Below are positions 33,226-41,973 of a DNA stretch of 64,000 bases, one piece after another. Both the position numbers and the translations under genes were made by a program. The stretch covers positions 62,001 to 126,000 of the forward strand of contig NZ_BAAAYN010000005.1 in assembly GCF_039536245.1 (NCBI RefSeq), written 5' to 3'. Each line of letters opens with the position of its first letter. Positions within the stretch are counted from its first letter, which is position 1. This stretch comes from Cryptosporangium minutisporangium. Lineage in GTDB: Bacteria > Actinomycetota > Actinomycetes > Mycobacteriales > Cryptosporangiaceae. The notes under the pieces were generated by a model. The model was not told where the DNA came from and did no database searches. It was given only the letters and a program-made list of their open reading frames with translations.

Positions 33226-34217
33226 CGGCCGAGCCCGGTCAGGCGGCGAAAGTTGCCGGCGGCGAGCGCCGTCCGCTCGTCGTCGGTCAGCGGCAGCGTC
33301 TTCAACACCTCGATCTCGCGGTCGAGCCGATCGTGGCTGCCCGGGTGCGCGACGCCCGGCCGGCTGCGCATCCACAGGTACTCGCTGATCACCCAGTTGC
33401 TGCCGAACAGCACCCGGTCGGACCCCAGCTTCCGCAGGTGAGCGACCATGTCCTCGGCGCTGACGTGCCCCTCGGCGACCTCGATCAGCCGCAGCGACAC
33501 GTCGGTGTGCACGTTCGGGTACGCCCGGACCAGCTCCAGCACCTCCGCGTCGGCGCCCTGGCCGAACGTCCGGTCGTGGCCGAGGTGCGCGAAGATCAGC
33601 TTCAGCGTCGGGAAGTCGGCCAGCGGCTTCGCCCAGCGACCGGGTCGTCCGGCCATGAACCCGGCGGCCTGGGTCAGAATCGGGACTCCGGCCGAGGCGC
33701 AGTAGTCGAGCACCGGGCGCAAGCGGGGGTCGTCGCCCTCGGTGGAGTGGTTCATCGGCACGTGCTTGACGCCGAGCGCGCCCCGGCGCAGCCCGTTCTC
33801 CACCTCGGCGAGCAGCGTCTCCGAGTCCATCAGCACTGGGTCGATGCCGACGAAGCAGCTCAGCCGCGGGTTGCCGGCGACCTGCTCCAGCGCCCACGTG
33901 TTGTTGTCCTGGATCCGGCGGACGATGCGCTGCCGCAGGTCCTCGCTCGCGGCGGCGCGAGCGCGCGATTCGTCGGGCAGGATGTTCTGGCCCTGACGCC
34001 AGTAGACCCCGGACCAGGTGAACATCAGGATGTTCATGTGCGCGATGCCGGTCGCGTCCATGACGCGCTCGGCCTCCTCCGGCGTGCCGAAGAACTCCGG
34101 CCGGTCCGGTAGGCCCATCGCGGCGCTGAACCGCAGCAGGTTGCTGTACAGGTCGCAGCTGTGGTCGGCGCTGCGCAGCACGTGGTTGTGGCAGTCGACG
34201 ATCTCCAGGTCGGTCAC
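33222..34217 (-). CDS. Second amidohydrolase-2 family protein (331 aa)
   Basis: Starts with EIVDCHNHVLRSADHSCDLY (D-x-H-x-H metal motif) and continues with CFVGIDPVLMDSETLLAEVE, GALGVKHVPMNHSTEGDDP, KLIFAHLGHDRTFGQGADAE with barrel His residues, and GSDRVLFGSNWVISEYLWMR with Asn in place of the more usual Asp after the last strand. Such proteins are Zn/Mn-dependent decarboxylases or hydrolases. GTG at 34217 overlaps the SDR stop (GTGA). Two different members of this family in one operon suggest two consecutive hydrolytic or decarboxylating steps not covered by the textbook steroid pathway. Confidence 0.87.
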   Translation of the reverse strand: MTDLEIVDCHNHVLRSADHSCDLYSNLLRFSAAMGLPDRPEFFGTPEEAERVMDATGIAHMNILMFTWSGVYWRQGQNILPDESRARAAASEDLRQRIVRRIQDNNTWALEQVAGNPRLSCFVGIDPVLMDSETLLAEVENGLRRGALGVKHVPMNHSTEGDDPRLRPVLDYCASAGVPILTQAAGFMAGRPGRWAKPLADFPTLKLIFAHLGHDRTFGQGADAEVLELVRAYPNVHTDVSLRLIEVAEGHVSAEDMVAHLRKLGSDRVLFGSNWVISEYLWMRSRPGVAHPGSHDRLDREIEVLKTLPLTDDERTALAAGNFRRLTGLGR

Positions 34218-35074
34218 TGCGTCACCTCGTCCAGCGCCTTCGGCGTGAGCGCACCGGCCGGCGGGCGGCGGGTCGTGTGCACGATGCCGCCGTCGGAGAC
34301 GACCGAGTGGCCGGTCAGGTACGACGACAGGCTGGAGGCGAGGAAGACCGCGACTCCGGCGGTGTCCTCCGCAGTGCCGAGCCGGCCCATCGGCGTGGCT
34401 TCGGCGGCCCGGCGCATGAACTCGGCCTGGCCGGGGCGGCTCGAGGTGGGAGTCTCCCGGCCCGTGCGGTCGATCGCGTGGGTGCCCGGCACGACGCAGT
34501 TGACGCGGATGCCGTACTGCGCCAGTTCGAGCGCGATCGAGCTGGTCAGGTGGATGACGCCGGCGTTGGCGGCGCCGTAGTGGGCGATCGACGGTGCGGC
34601 GGTCACCCCGCTGGTCGACGCGAAGTTGACGATCGCACCGTGCACGCCGTCCTGGATCATCGCCAGCGCCTCGGCCTGCATGCAGAGCATCGCGGTCGTG
34701 AGGTTCAGCTCGACCGGGCCGTTCCACTCCTCCAAGGTGAAGTCGAGGAACGACTTCGGCGTCGCGGCGCCGAGGCTGCCGACGCCGTTGACCGCCACCG
34801 CCAGAGGCCCGAGCTCCGCGCGCGTCGTCTCGACCATCCGGCGGACGTCGTCGGGGCGCCGGACGTCGGCCTGCAGCGCGATCGAGCGGCGTCCCAGCGC
34901 GTCGATCTCCTTACGGGTCTGCTCGGCGAACTCGCCGGCGATGTCGGCGACCGCGACGTGCGCCCCGGCTCGGGCGAGCGCGATCGCGGCGGCCTTGGGG
35001 ATGCCCCCTCCGCCGCCGGTCACCAGCGCGACCGCGTCGGTCAGCCCGAGCAGCTCCTCGGCCTGGGATGACAT
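34214..35074 (-). CDS. Atypical short-chain dehydrogenase with YxxxN active site
   Basis: 286 aa with SDR fold: VALVTGGGGGIPKAAAIAL (residues 20-26 give GGGGGIP instead of the usual GxxxGIG), VADIAGEFAEQT, LQADVRRPDDV, VNGVGSLG, NFASTSGVTAAP, HYGAANAGVIHL, VNCVVPGTHAIDRTG, VSDGGIVHTTRR. The catalytic Tyr166 is present, but the Lys that normally follows four residues later is Asn170. The enzyme may have lost redox activity, use another residue, or bind substrate only. Located between the DUF35 protein (3-base gap) and the second amidohydrolase. Confidence 0.85.
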   Translation of the reverse strand: MSSQAEELLGLTDAVALVTGGGGGIPKAAAIALARAGAHVAVADIAGEFAEQTRKEIDALGRRSIALQADVRRPDDVRRMVETTRAELGPLAVAVNGVGSLGAATPKSFLDFTLEEWNGPVELNLTTAMLCMQAEALAMIQDGVHGAIVNFASTSGVTAAPSIAHYGAANAGVIHLTSSIALELAQYGIRVNCVVPGTHAIDRTGRETPTSSRPGQAEFMRRAAEATPMGRLGTAEDTAGVAVFLASSLSSYLTGHSVVSDGGIVHTTRRPPAGALTPKALDEVTQ

Positions 35075-35077
35075 GGC

Positions 35078-35536
35078 TCAGCTCCTTTCCGCGTCGGCCG
35101 GCACCGCTGCCGGTTCGACGTACGTCGGCTCGACATAGGGCAGACAGATGCCGCCACCCACGTCCGCGAACGTCACCCGCACTCGCAGACCGGTCCGGAC
35201 GTCGGCCACGTCCGCGGAGACGAGGTTGGTCAGCAGGTGGAAGCCCTCGTCGAACGCGACGAGGACAACGGCGTAGGGAACGTCGAACGCCGGGGTCTGC
35301 GGCCGGTGGACGACGGTGTGGCTGTAGACGCTGCCGAGCCCGGCGCTGACCTGCCAGCTCAGCGTGTCGGCACCGCAGCAGCGGCACAGCAACACCGGGT
35401 CGAACTGCGCGGCGCCGCAGGTCTCGCACCGCTGATAGCGCAGTTCGCCCCCGGCGCAGCCGTCCCAGAACGTCCGGGAGACCGGTGTGGGCTCGGGCAG
35501 CGGGATGCCCGCGCGCTGGGGCTTCAGCCGGGTCAT
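35078..35536 (-). CDS. DUF35 OB-fold/zinc-ribbon protein, partner of the Ltp2-like aldolase
   Basis: 152 aa. Zinc ribbon Cys37-x2-Cys40 ... Cys51-x2-Cys54 (RCETCGAAQFDPVLLCRCCG), then an OB-fold (GSVYSHTVVHRPQTPAF, PYAVVLVAFDEGFHLL, RVRVTFADVGGGICLPY). DUF35 proteins bind thiolase-fold partners; in steroid side-chain cleavage the DUF35 part of ChsH2 binds the aldolase Ltp2. The ATG overlaps the aldolase-like gene stop by ATGA, as expected for an obligate complex. Confidence 0.9.
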   Translation of the reverse strand: MTRLKPQRAGIPLPEPTPVSRTFWDGCAGGELRYQRCETCGAAQFDPVLLCRCCGADTLSWQVSAGLGSVYSHTVVHRPQTPAFDVPYAVVLVAFDEGFHLLTNLVSADVADVRTGLRVRVTFADVGGGICLPYVEPTYVEPAAVPADAERS

Positions 35537-36699
35537 GGGCGCTCACTCCCCAGCAGCAGGACGTCGGTGAACAGGGCCCCGGCGCCGCCGTTGCTGCAGA
35601 GCGCCACGGTCGCGTCCGCGACCTGCCCGGTCGGGCAGCGCTTCTGCAACTGATGGACGCCTCGGGCGACGCGCTGGGTGAGCTGGACGATGCCGCCGCC
35701 GTGGCTGTACGACATCAGGCCGCCGTCGGTGGTGGTCGGATAGCGGCCGTCCGGCCCGATCCGTCCGTCCAGCACGAAGGCGCCGCCCTCGCCGTCCGCG
35801 CAGAAGCCGAACGCCTCGAACTGCCGGATGATCTCGAACGAGAACGGGTCGTAGAGTTCGCACACGTCGACGTCGTCCGGGGTCAGCCCGGCCGTCGCGA
35901 ACGCCTGCCGGGCGGCCCGCCTGCCCACGTAGCCGTTCGGTATGTCGTCGCCGGTGCGGCCGGTGAGGTCCCACAGCGGCGCGTGCCGGTAGGCCGGGCC
36001 GAACGCGTCGCAGCCGCCGCCGAGGACGTACACGGGCGGGTTCGCCAGGTCGGCGGCGCGCTCGGCGGTCGTCACCAGCAGCGCGCAGCCACCCTCGGAC
36101 GTCGTCGCGCAGTCGAGCAGGTGGAACGGGTCGGCGATCATCCGGGACGCCAGTACGTCGGCGGGCGTGTACGGACCGCGCCCGGAGTACACGGCTTCCG
36201 GGTTGACGTGGCCGTTGTTGCGGATCGTCGCGGCGACCTCGGCCAGCTGCGCGGGCGTGGTGCCGTACCGGTCCATGTGGACGCGGGCGATCAGCGCGAA
36301 CTCGGCGGCGGTGTAGAGCCCGAATGGCGCGACGAACTCGTTGCTCGGGCGGGTCCAGGGCGCGGTGGACGCCCGCTCGGTGTAGAGACCGGCGCCGCCG
36401 TCCGCGATCAGTACGGTCCGCGCGAGGCCGGCCGCGACCAGCGCGCACGCCTGCAGCACACCGGCGATGCCACCGGCCGCGTTGGAGTTCCAGACCGGTC
36501 CGAGGCCGAGCGCGTGGATCAACGCGGGCGCGTGCTTGCTGAACACCGCGTCGACGTCGGTCACCGGAACACCGGCGTCGGCGAGGACGCCGCGGGCCGC
36601 CTCCAGCGTGATCGAGAACGCGGTGTGCCCCTCGAGCACCCGCGCCTGCCGGGTGTTGTGCGCGGCGACGAGTGCGACGTCGCGGAACGGATGGCTCAT
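35533..36699 (-). CDS. Ltp2/SCP-x-like thiolase-fold protein, probable side-chain aldolase
   Basis: 388 aa with thiolase fold but no nucleophilic Cys: the segment NSNAAGGIAG (about 71-80) occupies that place. C-terminal half has VDVCELYDPFSFEIIRQFEA (catalytic-type Tyr) and GGLMSYSHGGGIVQ in place of the thiolase GHPxG. This is the pattern of Ltp2-type retro-aldolases, which release an acyl-CoA from a 17-hydroxy steroid CoA ester. Together with the adjacent DUF35 protein it probably performs C17 side-chain cleavage. A matching two-domain hydratase (ChsH1/ChsH2) is not adjacent. Start ATG at 36699 overlaps the CoA-transferase stop. Confidence 0.82.
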   Translation of the reverse strand: MSHPFRDVALVAAHNTRQARVLEGHTAFSITLEAARGVLADAGVPVTDVDAVFSKHAPALIHALGLGPVWNSNAAGGIAGVLQACALVAAGLARTVLIADGGAGLYTERASTAPWTRPSNEFVAPFGLYTAAEFALIARVHMDRYGTTPAQLAEVAATIRNNGHVNPEAVYSGRGPYTPADVLASRMIADPFHLLDCATTSEGGCALLVTTAERAADLANPPVYVLGGGCDAFGPAYRHAPLWDLTGRTGDDIPNGYVGRRAARQAFATAGLTPDDVDVCELYDPFSFEIIRQFEAFGFCADGEGGAFVLDGRIGPDGRYPTTTDGGLMSYSHGGGIVQLTQRVARGVHQLQKRCPTGQVADATVALCSNGGAGALFTDVLLLGSERP

Positions 36700-39035
36700 C
36701 GGGGCCCTTCGGTAAGCAGGCGGTCGCCGATCACGCCGTCCGAGCGGAGCTGTTCCAGCCGCGCGACATCGACGTCGAGCACCTCGGCGTTGTGCTGGCC
36801 CAGAGTGGGCGCGGGACGCTGGAACCACGGCGTCCGGCGGGACGCGAACCGCACCGGCAGGCCGGGCAGCTCCAGTACTCCGACGACCGGGTGGTCGAGC
36901 GTCTCGGCGAAGCCACGGGCGCGGTGCTGCGGGTTGTCCAGGACGTCCGGCGGCGGCACCACCCGCGCGGCGGGCACTCCGGCGGCGACCAGCAGCTCAG
37001 CGGCGGCGGCTGCGTCGCGGCCCGCGGTCCACTCCCCCAGCCGGGCGTCGAGGAGGTCGGCGGCGGCCCGGCGGCGCGCAGCGGTGTCCAGGTCGTCGCT
37101 CCACGGCGGTCCTCCCATCACGCGGCGGAGGGCCCGCCACTGCTCGTCGGTGGCGACCGCGACCGCGAGCCACTCGTCGTCGCCCGCGGCGCTGGAGGCA
37201 CGGTAGACGCCCTGCGGAGCGGCGGCCGGGCCGCGGTTGCCGTCCCGCGCCGGCTCGGCGCCGTAGGCCTGGTACTCCAGCACGAGCTGTGCGGCGACGT
37301 TCAGCGCGCTCTCCACCATCGGCACCTCGACGAAGACGCCGATCCCCTGCCGTTCGGCGGATTCGAGCGCGGCGAGGACGGCCACCGCCGCGTGCGCTCC
37401 GGCGACCGGGTCGCACGGTCCCTTGAGCACCAGCGGCGGGTCGTCGGCGTGCCCGGTCAGCCACGCCAGCCCGGTGGCCTGCTCCATCGTCTGCGCGAAC
37501 CCGGTGCGGTCGCGCCACGGGCCGTCCAGGCCGAATGCCGGCATCCGCACCAGGCTGGCTCGCGGGTTGACGGCGCGGATCGCGGCGGCGTCGATACCGA
37601 ATTGGTCCAGGACGCGCGGCGAGTAGTTCTCGATCAGGACGTCGGCGTCGGCCGCCAGCGCGAGCAGGAGTTCCCGCCCCTCGGCGGTGCCCAGGTCCAG
37701 CGTCACGCCACGCTTGCCGGCGTTCGTGCCGTGGAAGACCCCGCCCCACTCCCACCAGCCATCGACGTCGGGCGTGCGCGTGGACGTGAACCGCATGCCG
37801 TCGGGTCGGGCGGCGGACTCGACCTTGATCACGTCGGCGCCGAAGCCCGCGAGCAGCTGGGACGCGGCCGGTCCGGCCCAGAACATCGTCAGATCGATGA
37901 CCCGCACGCCGTCGAGCGGGGCGCCGTCGGGGCGCCCCGGGTCCTGGCGGCGCGACGTCCACGCCACGCGGTGCTCGCCGGGCCTCGGCACCGGACCGGG
38001 TAGCGGACCGGCGTCGCCGTCGACCAGGTAGGGCCGTCGCGGTTGACGGAGCGTCCCGGCGGCGTTCGGCACGAACACCCCTCGCGCAGCGAACTGCGCG
38101 TTGTCCATGACCGTGGCCGGTGTGCCGAGCGGCGACACCGGGATCCGGAACGCGCTGGCGATCTCCTCGATCGCCGCGGTCGGCAGTCCGGTGGTCCACT
38201 CCTCGATCGCCTTCCGGAACTCGGCAGCCCGCTCGCGACGCCGCACCGGGTCGACGATGCCGGGGTCGTCCTGCAGGTCCGGGCGGCCGATCATCACGAG
38301 GAAGTCCGCGAACATCTGGCCGGTGATCGTGCAGAACCCCACCCACCCGTCCGCGCTGCGCTCCACCGACGGGATCTCGACGCTCCGCCCCGCCGGACGC
38401 CGTCCGGCGAGCCGCGCGGTCACCGGGGCGTAGAGCGACGTTGCCACGCAGAGGCACTCGCACATCGAGAGGTCGGCGTGCTCTCCGCCGCGTCCGCGCC
38501 GGCTCCCGGTGCGCAGCGCGAGCGCGGTGGCGCCGGCGTAGCTCCCGGCGATCCACTCGCCGAGGAGCCCACCCGCCTGCACCGGAGGCCGGTCCGGGTA
38601 GCCGCGGCCTCCGATCGAACCGGCGAGCGCCTGGAGCGTGAACTCGGTCGCGGGCCGGTTCGCCCACGGGCCGGTGCGGCCGAACGGGGTGATCGAGAGG
38701 ACGTCCAGCTGGGGGTGGGCGGCTCGGACCCGGGCCAACTCGGCGTCGTCGAGCTGCCCGGACTCCACGAGCAGGTCCGCGCCGCCGATCAGGGCGTCGA
38801 GAGCCGGGCCGGGGACCGACCGCTTGCCCGCGGCGAGGAACCCGAACAGCGCGCTGCCGCCCTCGCCGGGGTCCGCGCCGCAGGCGGTCCACCGCCGCAG
38901 CGGATCGCCACCGTCGGGCTCGACCTTCACGACGTCGGCGCCGGCGTCGACGAGCAGCTTCGTCGCGTACCCGCCGGCGATCCCGGTCGTCAGGTCGAGG
39001 ACGCGGAAGTCCTCGACGAGCGGTGCGGATGGCAT
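36696..39035 (-). CDS. Second fused tandem family III CoA-transferase (about 779 aa)
   Basis: Two CaiB/BaiF domains: [40 protein letters not shown] and [13 protein letters not shown] (domain 1, Asp at the catalytic position); [40 protein letters not shown] and [15 protein letters not shown] (domain 2, Glu instead), ending [14 protein letters not shown]. Same architecture as the protein at 24994-27306 but clearly diverged. First gene of the eight-gene operon. The start is uncertain: ATG at 39035 (used here) or an in-frame GTG at 39059; neither has a strong ribosome-binding site. A 15-bp palindrome lies 44 bases upstream. Confidence 0.87.
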   Translation of the reverse strand: MPSAPLVEDFRVLDLTTGIAGGYATKLLVDAGADVVKVEPDGGDPLRRWTACGADPGEGGSALFGFLAAGKRSVPGPALDALIGGADLLVESGQLDDAELARVRAAHPQLDVLSITPFGRTGPWANRPATEFTLQALAGSIGGRGYPDRPPVQAGGLLGEWIAGSYAGATALALRTGSRRGRGGEHADLSMCECLCVATSLYAPVTARLAGRRPAGRSVEIPSVERSADGWVGFCTITGQMFADFLVMIGRPDLQDDPGIVDPVRRRERAAEFRKAIEEWTTGLPTAAIEEIASAFRIPVSPLGTPATVMDNAQFAARGVFVPNAAGTLRQPRRPYLVDGDAGPLPGPVPRPGEHRVAWTSRRQDPGRPDGAPLDGVRVIDLTMFWAGPAASQLLAGFGADVIKVESAARPDGMRFTSTRTPDVDGWWEWGGVFHGTNAGKRGVTLDLGTAEGRELLLALAADADVLIENYSPRVLDQFGIDAAAIRAVNPRASLVRMPAFGLDGPWRDRTGFAQTMEQATGLAWLTGHADDPPLVLKGPCDPVAGAHAAVAVLAALESAERQGIGVFVEVPMVESALNVAAQLVLEYQAYGAEPARDGNRGPAAAPQGVYRASSAAGDDEWLAVAVATDEQWRALRRVMGGPPWSDDLDTAARRRAAADLLDARLGEWTAGRDAAAAAELLVAAGVPAARVVPPPDVLDNPQHRARGFAETLDHPVVGVLELPGLPVRFASRRTPWFQRPAPTLGQHNAEVLDVDVARLEQLRSDGVIGDRLLTEGPR

Positions 39036-39078
39036 GCGTTCATCGTCGAGACCGGACACCGCACCGAACCAGGCTCGG

Positions 39079-39093
39079 TCCCGCTCACCGGGA
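39079..39093. promoter_or_regulatory. Copy 1 of a shared 15-bp palindromic operator candidate
   Basis: TCCCGCTCACCGGGA: 7-base arms around one central base with a single mismatch. It lies in the divergent region between the fused CoA-transferase (ATG 39035, minus) and the VOC gene (ATG 39153, plus). Perfect copies of the motif (TCCCGGTCACCGGGA) are at 44959-44973 and 53601-53615. Confidence 0.55.
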
Positions 39094-39152
39094 ACGCCGC
39101 TCGGCAGCCGCGAGCCGCCCGGCGAACCTGGAGGCGTCTACGAGGAGGACTC

Positions 39153-39605
39153 ATGGCATCCGTGCACCATGTCGGGCTCACGGTCAGCGACCTGGAGCGC
39201 TCGATGGACTTCTACGCCGACCTGCTGGACGGCGAGCGCCTGGGGCCGTTCGAGCGCAGCGGTCCCCGGATCGACGCGGTCACCGGCTACCCGGGGGTCG
39301 TCGTCCGGCAGGCGTTCGTCACGGCTCCCGACGGCGCGACGGTCGTCGAACTGCTGCAGTACCGCGGCGGCTCCGACGTGGTTCTGGATCCGGACAACGG
39401 CTCGGTCGGCGCCGTGCATGTCGCGGTCACGGTCGCCGATCTGGACGCGGTGCTCGCCCGCCTGCGCGCGGCGGGCGTGCACGTGCTGTCGGAGCCGATC
39501 GTGGCCAGCGCGCCGCTGGCCCGTCACCGCTGCGTCTACGTGCTGGACCCCGATCGGATCCGGGTGGAGCTCGTCGAGCCGCCGGTCAGTTCAGCCGCTC
39601 GATGA
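39153..39605 (+). CDS. VOC (glyoxalase/bleomycin-resistance/dioxygenase) superfamily protein
   Basis: 150 aa, one VOC domain of two beta-alpha-beta-beta-beta units: [20 protein letters not shown] (His near the N-terminus), [49 protein letters not shown]. His in HHVGLT, Glu in VVELLQ, His in AVHVAV and Glu in RVELVE match the four metal ligands of methylmalonyl-CoA epimerase and glyoxalase I-like enzymes. An epimerase acting on propionyl-CoA-derived methylmalonyl-CoA or on a steroid intermediate is plausible. ATG with AGGAGG just upstream. Its 3' end overlaps the convergent thiolase gene by 20 bases. Confidence 0.87.
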   Translation: MASVHHVGLTVSDLERSMDFYADLLDGERLGPFERSGPRIDAVTGYPGVVVRQAFVTAPDGATVVELLQYRGGSDVVLDPDNGSVGAVHVAVTVADLDAVLARLRAAGVHVLSEPIVASAPLARHRCVYVLDPDRIRVELVEPPVSSAAR

Positions 39606-40803
39606 CCAGCGCCATGCCCTGGCCACCGGCGGCGCAGAGCGTCACCAGGCCGATGCCGCCGTCGCGCTCCTGCAGCCCGTGGATCAGCGTCGTGACCATC
39701 CGGGCGCCGGTCGATCCGAACGGGTGGCCGAGCGCGATCGCGCCGCCGTTGACGTTGACCCGGTCGAGGTCGAGGCCCAGCTGATCGATCGACGGCAGGA
39801 CCTGCGCGGCGAACGCCTCGTTGAGTTCGACCAGGTCGACGTCGCCGACGGCCAGCCCGGCGCGGGCGAGTGCCTGCCGGCTGGCGGCGACCGGGCCGAG
39901 TCCCATGATCTCCGGGCTGAGCGCCGAGACGCCGGACGAGACGATCCGCGCCAGCGGCTCGATGCCCAACTCCCGGGCCCGGCGGTCGCTCATCACGACC
40001 AGTGCGGCCGCGCCGTCGTTGAGCGGGCAGCAGTTCGCCGCGGTGACGGTCCCGGTGGGCCGGAACACCGGCTTGAGCGCCTCGACCTTCTCCAGCGTCA
40101 CGCCGGCGCGCGGACCGTCGTCGGTCTCGACCACGGTGCCGTCCGGCAGCGTCACCGGGGTGACGTCGTTCTTCCAGAAGCCGCGGGCTGCGGCGGCCTC
40201 CGCGAGGTTCTGGCTGCGCACGGCGTACTCGTCCTGGGCCCGGCGGCTCACCCCGCAGAGCTGGGCCACGTTCTCCGCGGTCTCCCCCATCGCCAGGTAG
40301 ACGTCGGGCAGCTGAGCGGACTCGCGCGGGTCGGCCCAGGAGGTGCCGCTCTCCGCCCGGGCGGCGGCCCGCTCGGCGGCGTCGGCGTAGCGGGGGTTGC
40401 GGGTGGCAGGCATGCCGTCGGCCTTGCCCTTGCCGAACCGGGAGACGGTCTCGACGCCCGCGGAGACGAAGACGTCGCCCTCTCCGGCCCGGATCGCGTG
40501 CAGCGCCATCCGGGTGGTCTGGACCGATGAGGCGCAGTAGCGGTGCACGGTCGTGCCGGGGACGCCGTCCAGGTCGAGCCGGAGCGCGACCATCCGGCCG
40601 AGGTTGTAGCCCTGTTCTCCGGCCGGCTGGGCGCAGCCGAGCAGCACGTCCTCGATCGCGGCGCGGTCCAGCGCCGGCACCGCCGCGAGCGCGGCGTCGA
40701 CGACCTGGGCTGCGAGATCGTCGGCGCGCAGCGTGGTCAGCGATCCCTTGTGAGCTCGCCCGATCGGCGACCGGGCGGCGGAGACGATGACGGCGTCGGG
40801 CAT
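39586..40803 (-). CDS. Acetyl-CoA acetyltransferase (thiolase, FadA-type)
   Basis: 405 aa. All catalytic residues are present: Cys90 in [10 protein letters not shown], His360 in [14 protein letters not shown], Cys390 in LCAAGGQGM, and NEAFAAQ. It removes acetyl- or propionyl-CoA from 3-ketoacyl-CoAs. Because it closes the hsa operon, a role like that of FadA5 or FadA6 in steroid side-chain or ring degradation is likely. The gap to the upstream SDR is 19 bases. Confidence 0.93.
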   Translation of the reverse strand: MPDAVIVSAARSPIGRAHKGSLTTLRADDLAAQVVDAALAAVPALDRAAIEDVLLGCAQPAGEQGYNLGRMVALRLDLDGVPGTTVHRYCASSVQTTRMALHAIRAGEGDVFVSAGVETVSRFGKGKADGMPATRNPRYADAAERAAARAESGTSWADPRESAQLPDVYLAMGETAENVAQLCGVSRRAQDEYAVRSQNLAEAAAARGFWKNDVTPVTLPDGTVVETDDGPRAGVTLEKVEALKPVFRPTGTVTAANCCPLNDGAAALVVMSDRRARELGIEPLARIVSSGVSALSPEIMGLGPVAASRQALARAGLAVGDVDLVELNEAFAAQVLPSIDQLGLDLDRVNVNGGAIALGHPFGSTGARMVTTLIHGLQERDGGIGLVTLCAAGGQGMALVIERLN

Positions 40804-40822
40804 TCGGCATCCTCGAATCGAG

Positions 40823-41593
40823 TCAGGCGTTCGGTGTGTGTCGGAGGAAAGCCGGCCACTCGCCGCCCCCGTCGACGTTGAGCACGGCTCCGGTGACGTG
40901 CGAAGCGAGCGGCGAGGCGAGGAACAGGCAGGCGTCGCCGACCTCGGCGGGCGTCGCGAAGACGCCCCGGGGGATCGTCGCGGCGACCCGGGCGACCTGT
41001 TCGTCGTCGCCGTAGTGGTCGCCTGAGCCGGGGGTGGCCACCAGGCCGCAGCTCACCGCGTTCACCCGGATGTCCGGCGCCCACTCGACCGCGAGGCTGC
41101 GGGTGAGGCTCTCGGTCGCGGCTTTGGCCGCGCCGTAGACGGCCGTTCCCGGGCTGGGGCGACGGGCGGAGATCGACGTGATGTTGACGACCGATCCGCC
41201 GCCCCCGGCCGCCATCACGGGCTGGACCGCGCGGCACACGTAGACGGCGGCGAGGAAGTTGAGGTCGGTGACCCGCTGGTGGAAGCGGGGTGACGCGGAG
41301 ACGAAGTCGGTGAACGGCGCCCCGCCCGCGTTGTTGACCGCGACGTCGATCCGGCCACGCCGCTCGGCGACGTCGGCGACCCAGGCGTCGACCTGGGCGG
41401 CGTCCCGGACGTCGACCGGACGGAAGCACACGTCCCGGCCGTCGACCGAGCGGAGGGTCTCCGGCTGCGAGCGGCCGCAGATCTCCACGTGCGCTCCCGC
41501 CGCGAGGAAACGCTCGACGATCCCGTCGCCCACGCCACGAGCGCCACCGGTGACGAGCACGACCTGCCCGGACAGGTCGATGCCGACCGCCAT
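40823..41593 (-). CDS. Short-chain dehydrogenase
   Basis: 256 aa. VVLVTGGARGVGDGIVERFL, ICGRSQPETLRS, RPVDVRDAAQVD, VNNAGGAPFTDF, ITSISARRPSPG, catalytic YGAAKAATESL, VNAVSCGLVATPG, TGAVLNVDGGGEWP. A FabG-like oxidoreductase with complete Ser-Tyr-Lys. Member of the hsa operon between the isomerase (1-base overlap) and thiolase. Oxidation of a hydroxysteroid or hydroxyacyl-CoA (compare IpdF or 3-hydroxysteroid dehydrogenase roles) is the probable job; the exact substrate cannot be read. Confidence 0.88.
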   Translation of the reverse strand: MAVGIDLSGQVVLVTGGARGVGDGIVERFLAAGAHVEICGRSQPETLRSVDGRDVCFRPVDVRDAAQVDAWVADVAERRGRIDVAVNNAGGAPFTDFVSASPRFHQRVTDLNFLAAVYVCRAVQPVMAAGGGGSVVNITSISARRPSPGTAVYGAAKAATESLTRSLAVEWAPDIRVNAVSCGLVATPGSGDHYGDDEQVARVAATIPRGVFATPAEVGDACLFLASPLASHVTGAVLNVDGGGEWPAFLRHTPNA

Positions 41594-41973
41594 CAGCGGA
41601 GCATGCGGACGTCGTCGGAGTTCCAGTACGCCCGCATGCTCGTGATCCGCGCCTGCTCGTCGAACGTCATCACGTCGATGACCCCGATCTCGACCGCGTG
41701 CTCGTCCATCTCGGTCGTGACGACGAAGTGGAACGCGGCGCCGTCGCCGGCGATGCGCAGCGTGACCAGCTCGGTCTTGCGCCGCGCGGATTCGATCGCG
41801 GAGTAGAACTTCTCGATCTCGGCGCGCCCCCGGCGGGCGCCGCTGCCGACCGGGTCCTCCTGGGTGGCGTCCTCGGCGAAGCAGTCCGCGATCTCCTCCG
41901 CGGTTCCGTCCGCGACCGCGTCCAGGTACCGCTTGACGGCGTTGGCGATGTCCGTGGTCGACGGCGCGTTCAT
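41593..41973 (-). CDS. ksi: Steroid delta-5-3-ketosteroid isomerase (KSI)
   Basis: 126 aa, SnoaL-fold. The sequence follows bacterial ketosteroid isomerases: VKRYLDAVADGTAEEI with Tyr16 (catalytic Tyr14 of the Comamonas enzyme), FAEDATQEDPVGSGARRG with Asp40 (the general base Asp38), KFYSAIESA, and VEIGVIDVMTF with Asp100 (Asp99). It moves the double bond from C5 to C4 in 3-keto-5-ene steroids, giving the 4-ene substrate for KstD and KshAB. The ATG overlaps the hsaC stop by ATGA, so it is part of the hsa operon. Its presence implies that delta-5-3-keto steroids are handled without a cholesterol-oxidase-type isomerase. Confidence 0.92.
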   Translation of the reverse strand: MNAPSTTDIANAVKRYLDAVADGTAEEIADCFAEDATQEDPVGSGARRGRAEIEKFYSAIESARRKTELVTLRIAGDGAAFHFVVTTEMDEHAVEIGVIDVMTFDEQARITSMRAYWNSDDVRMLR

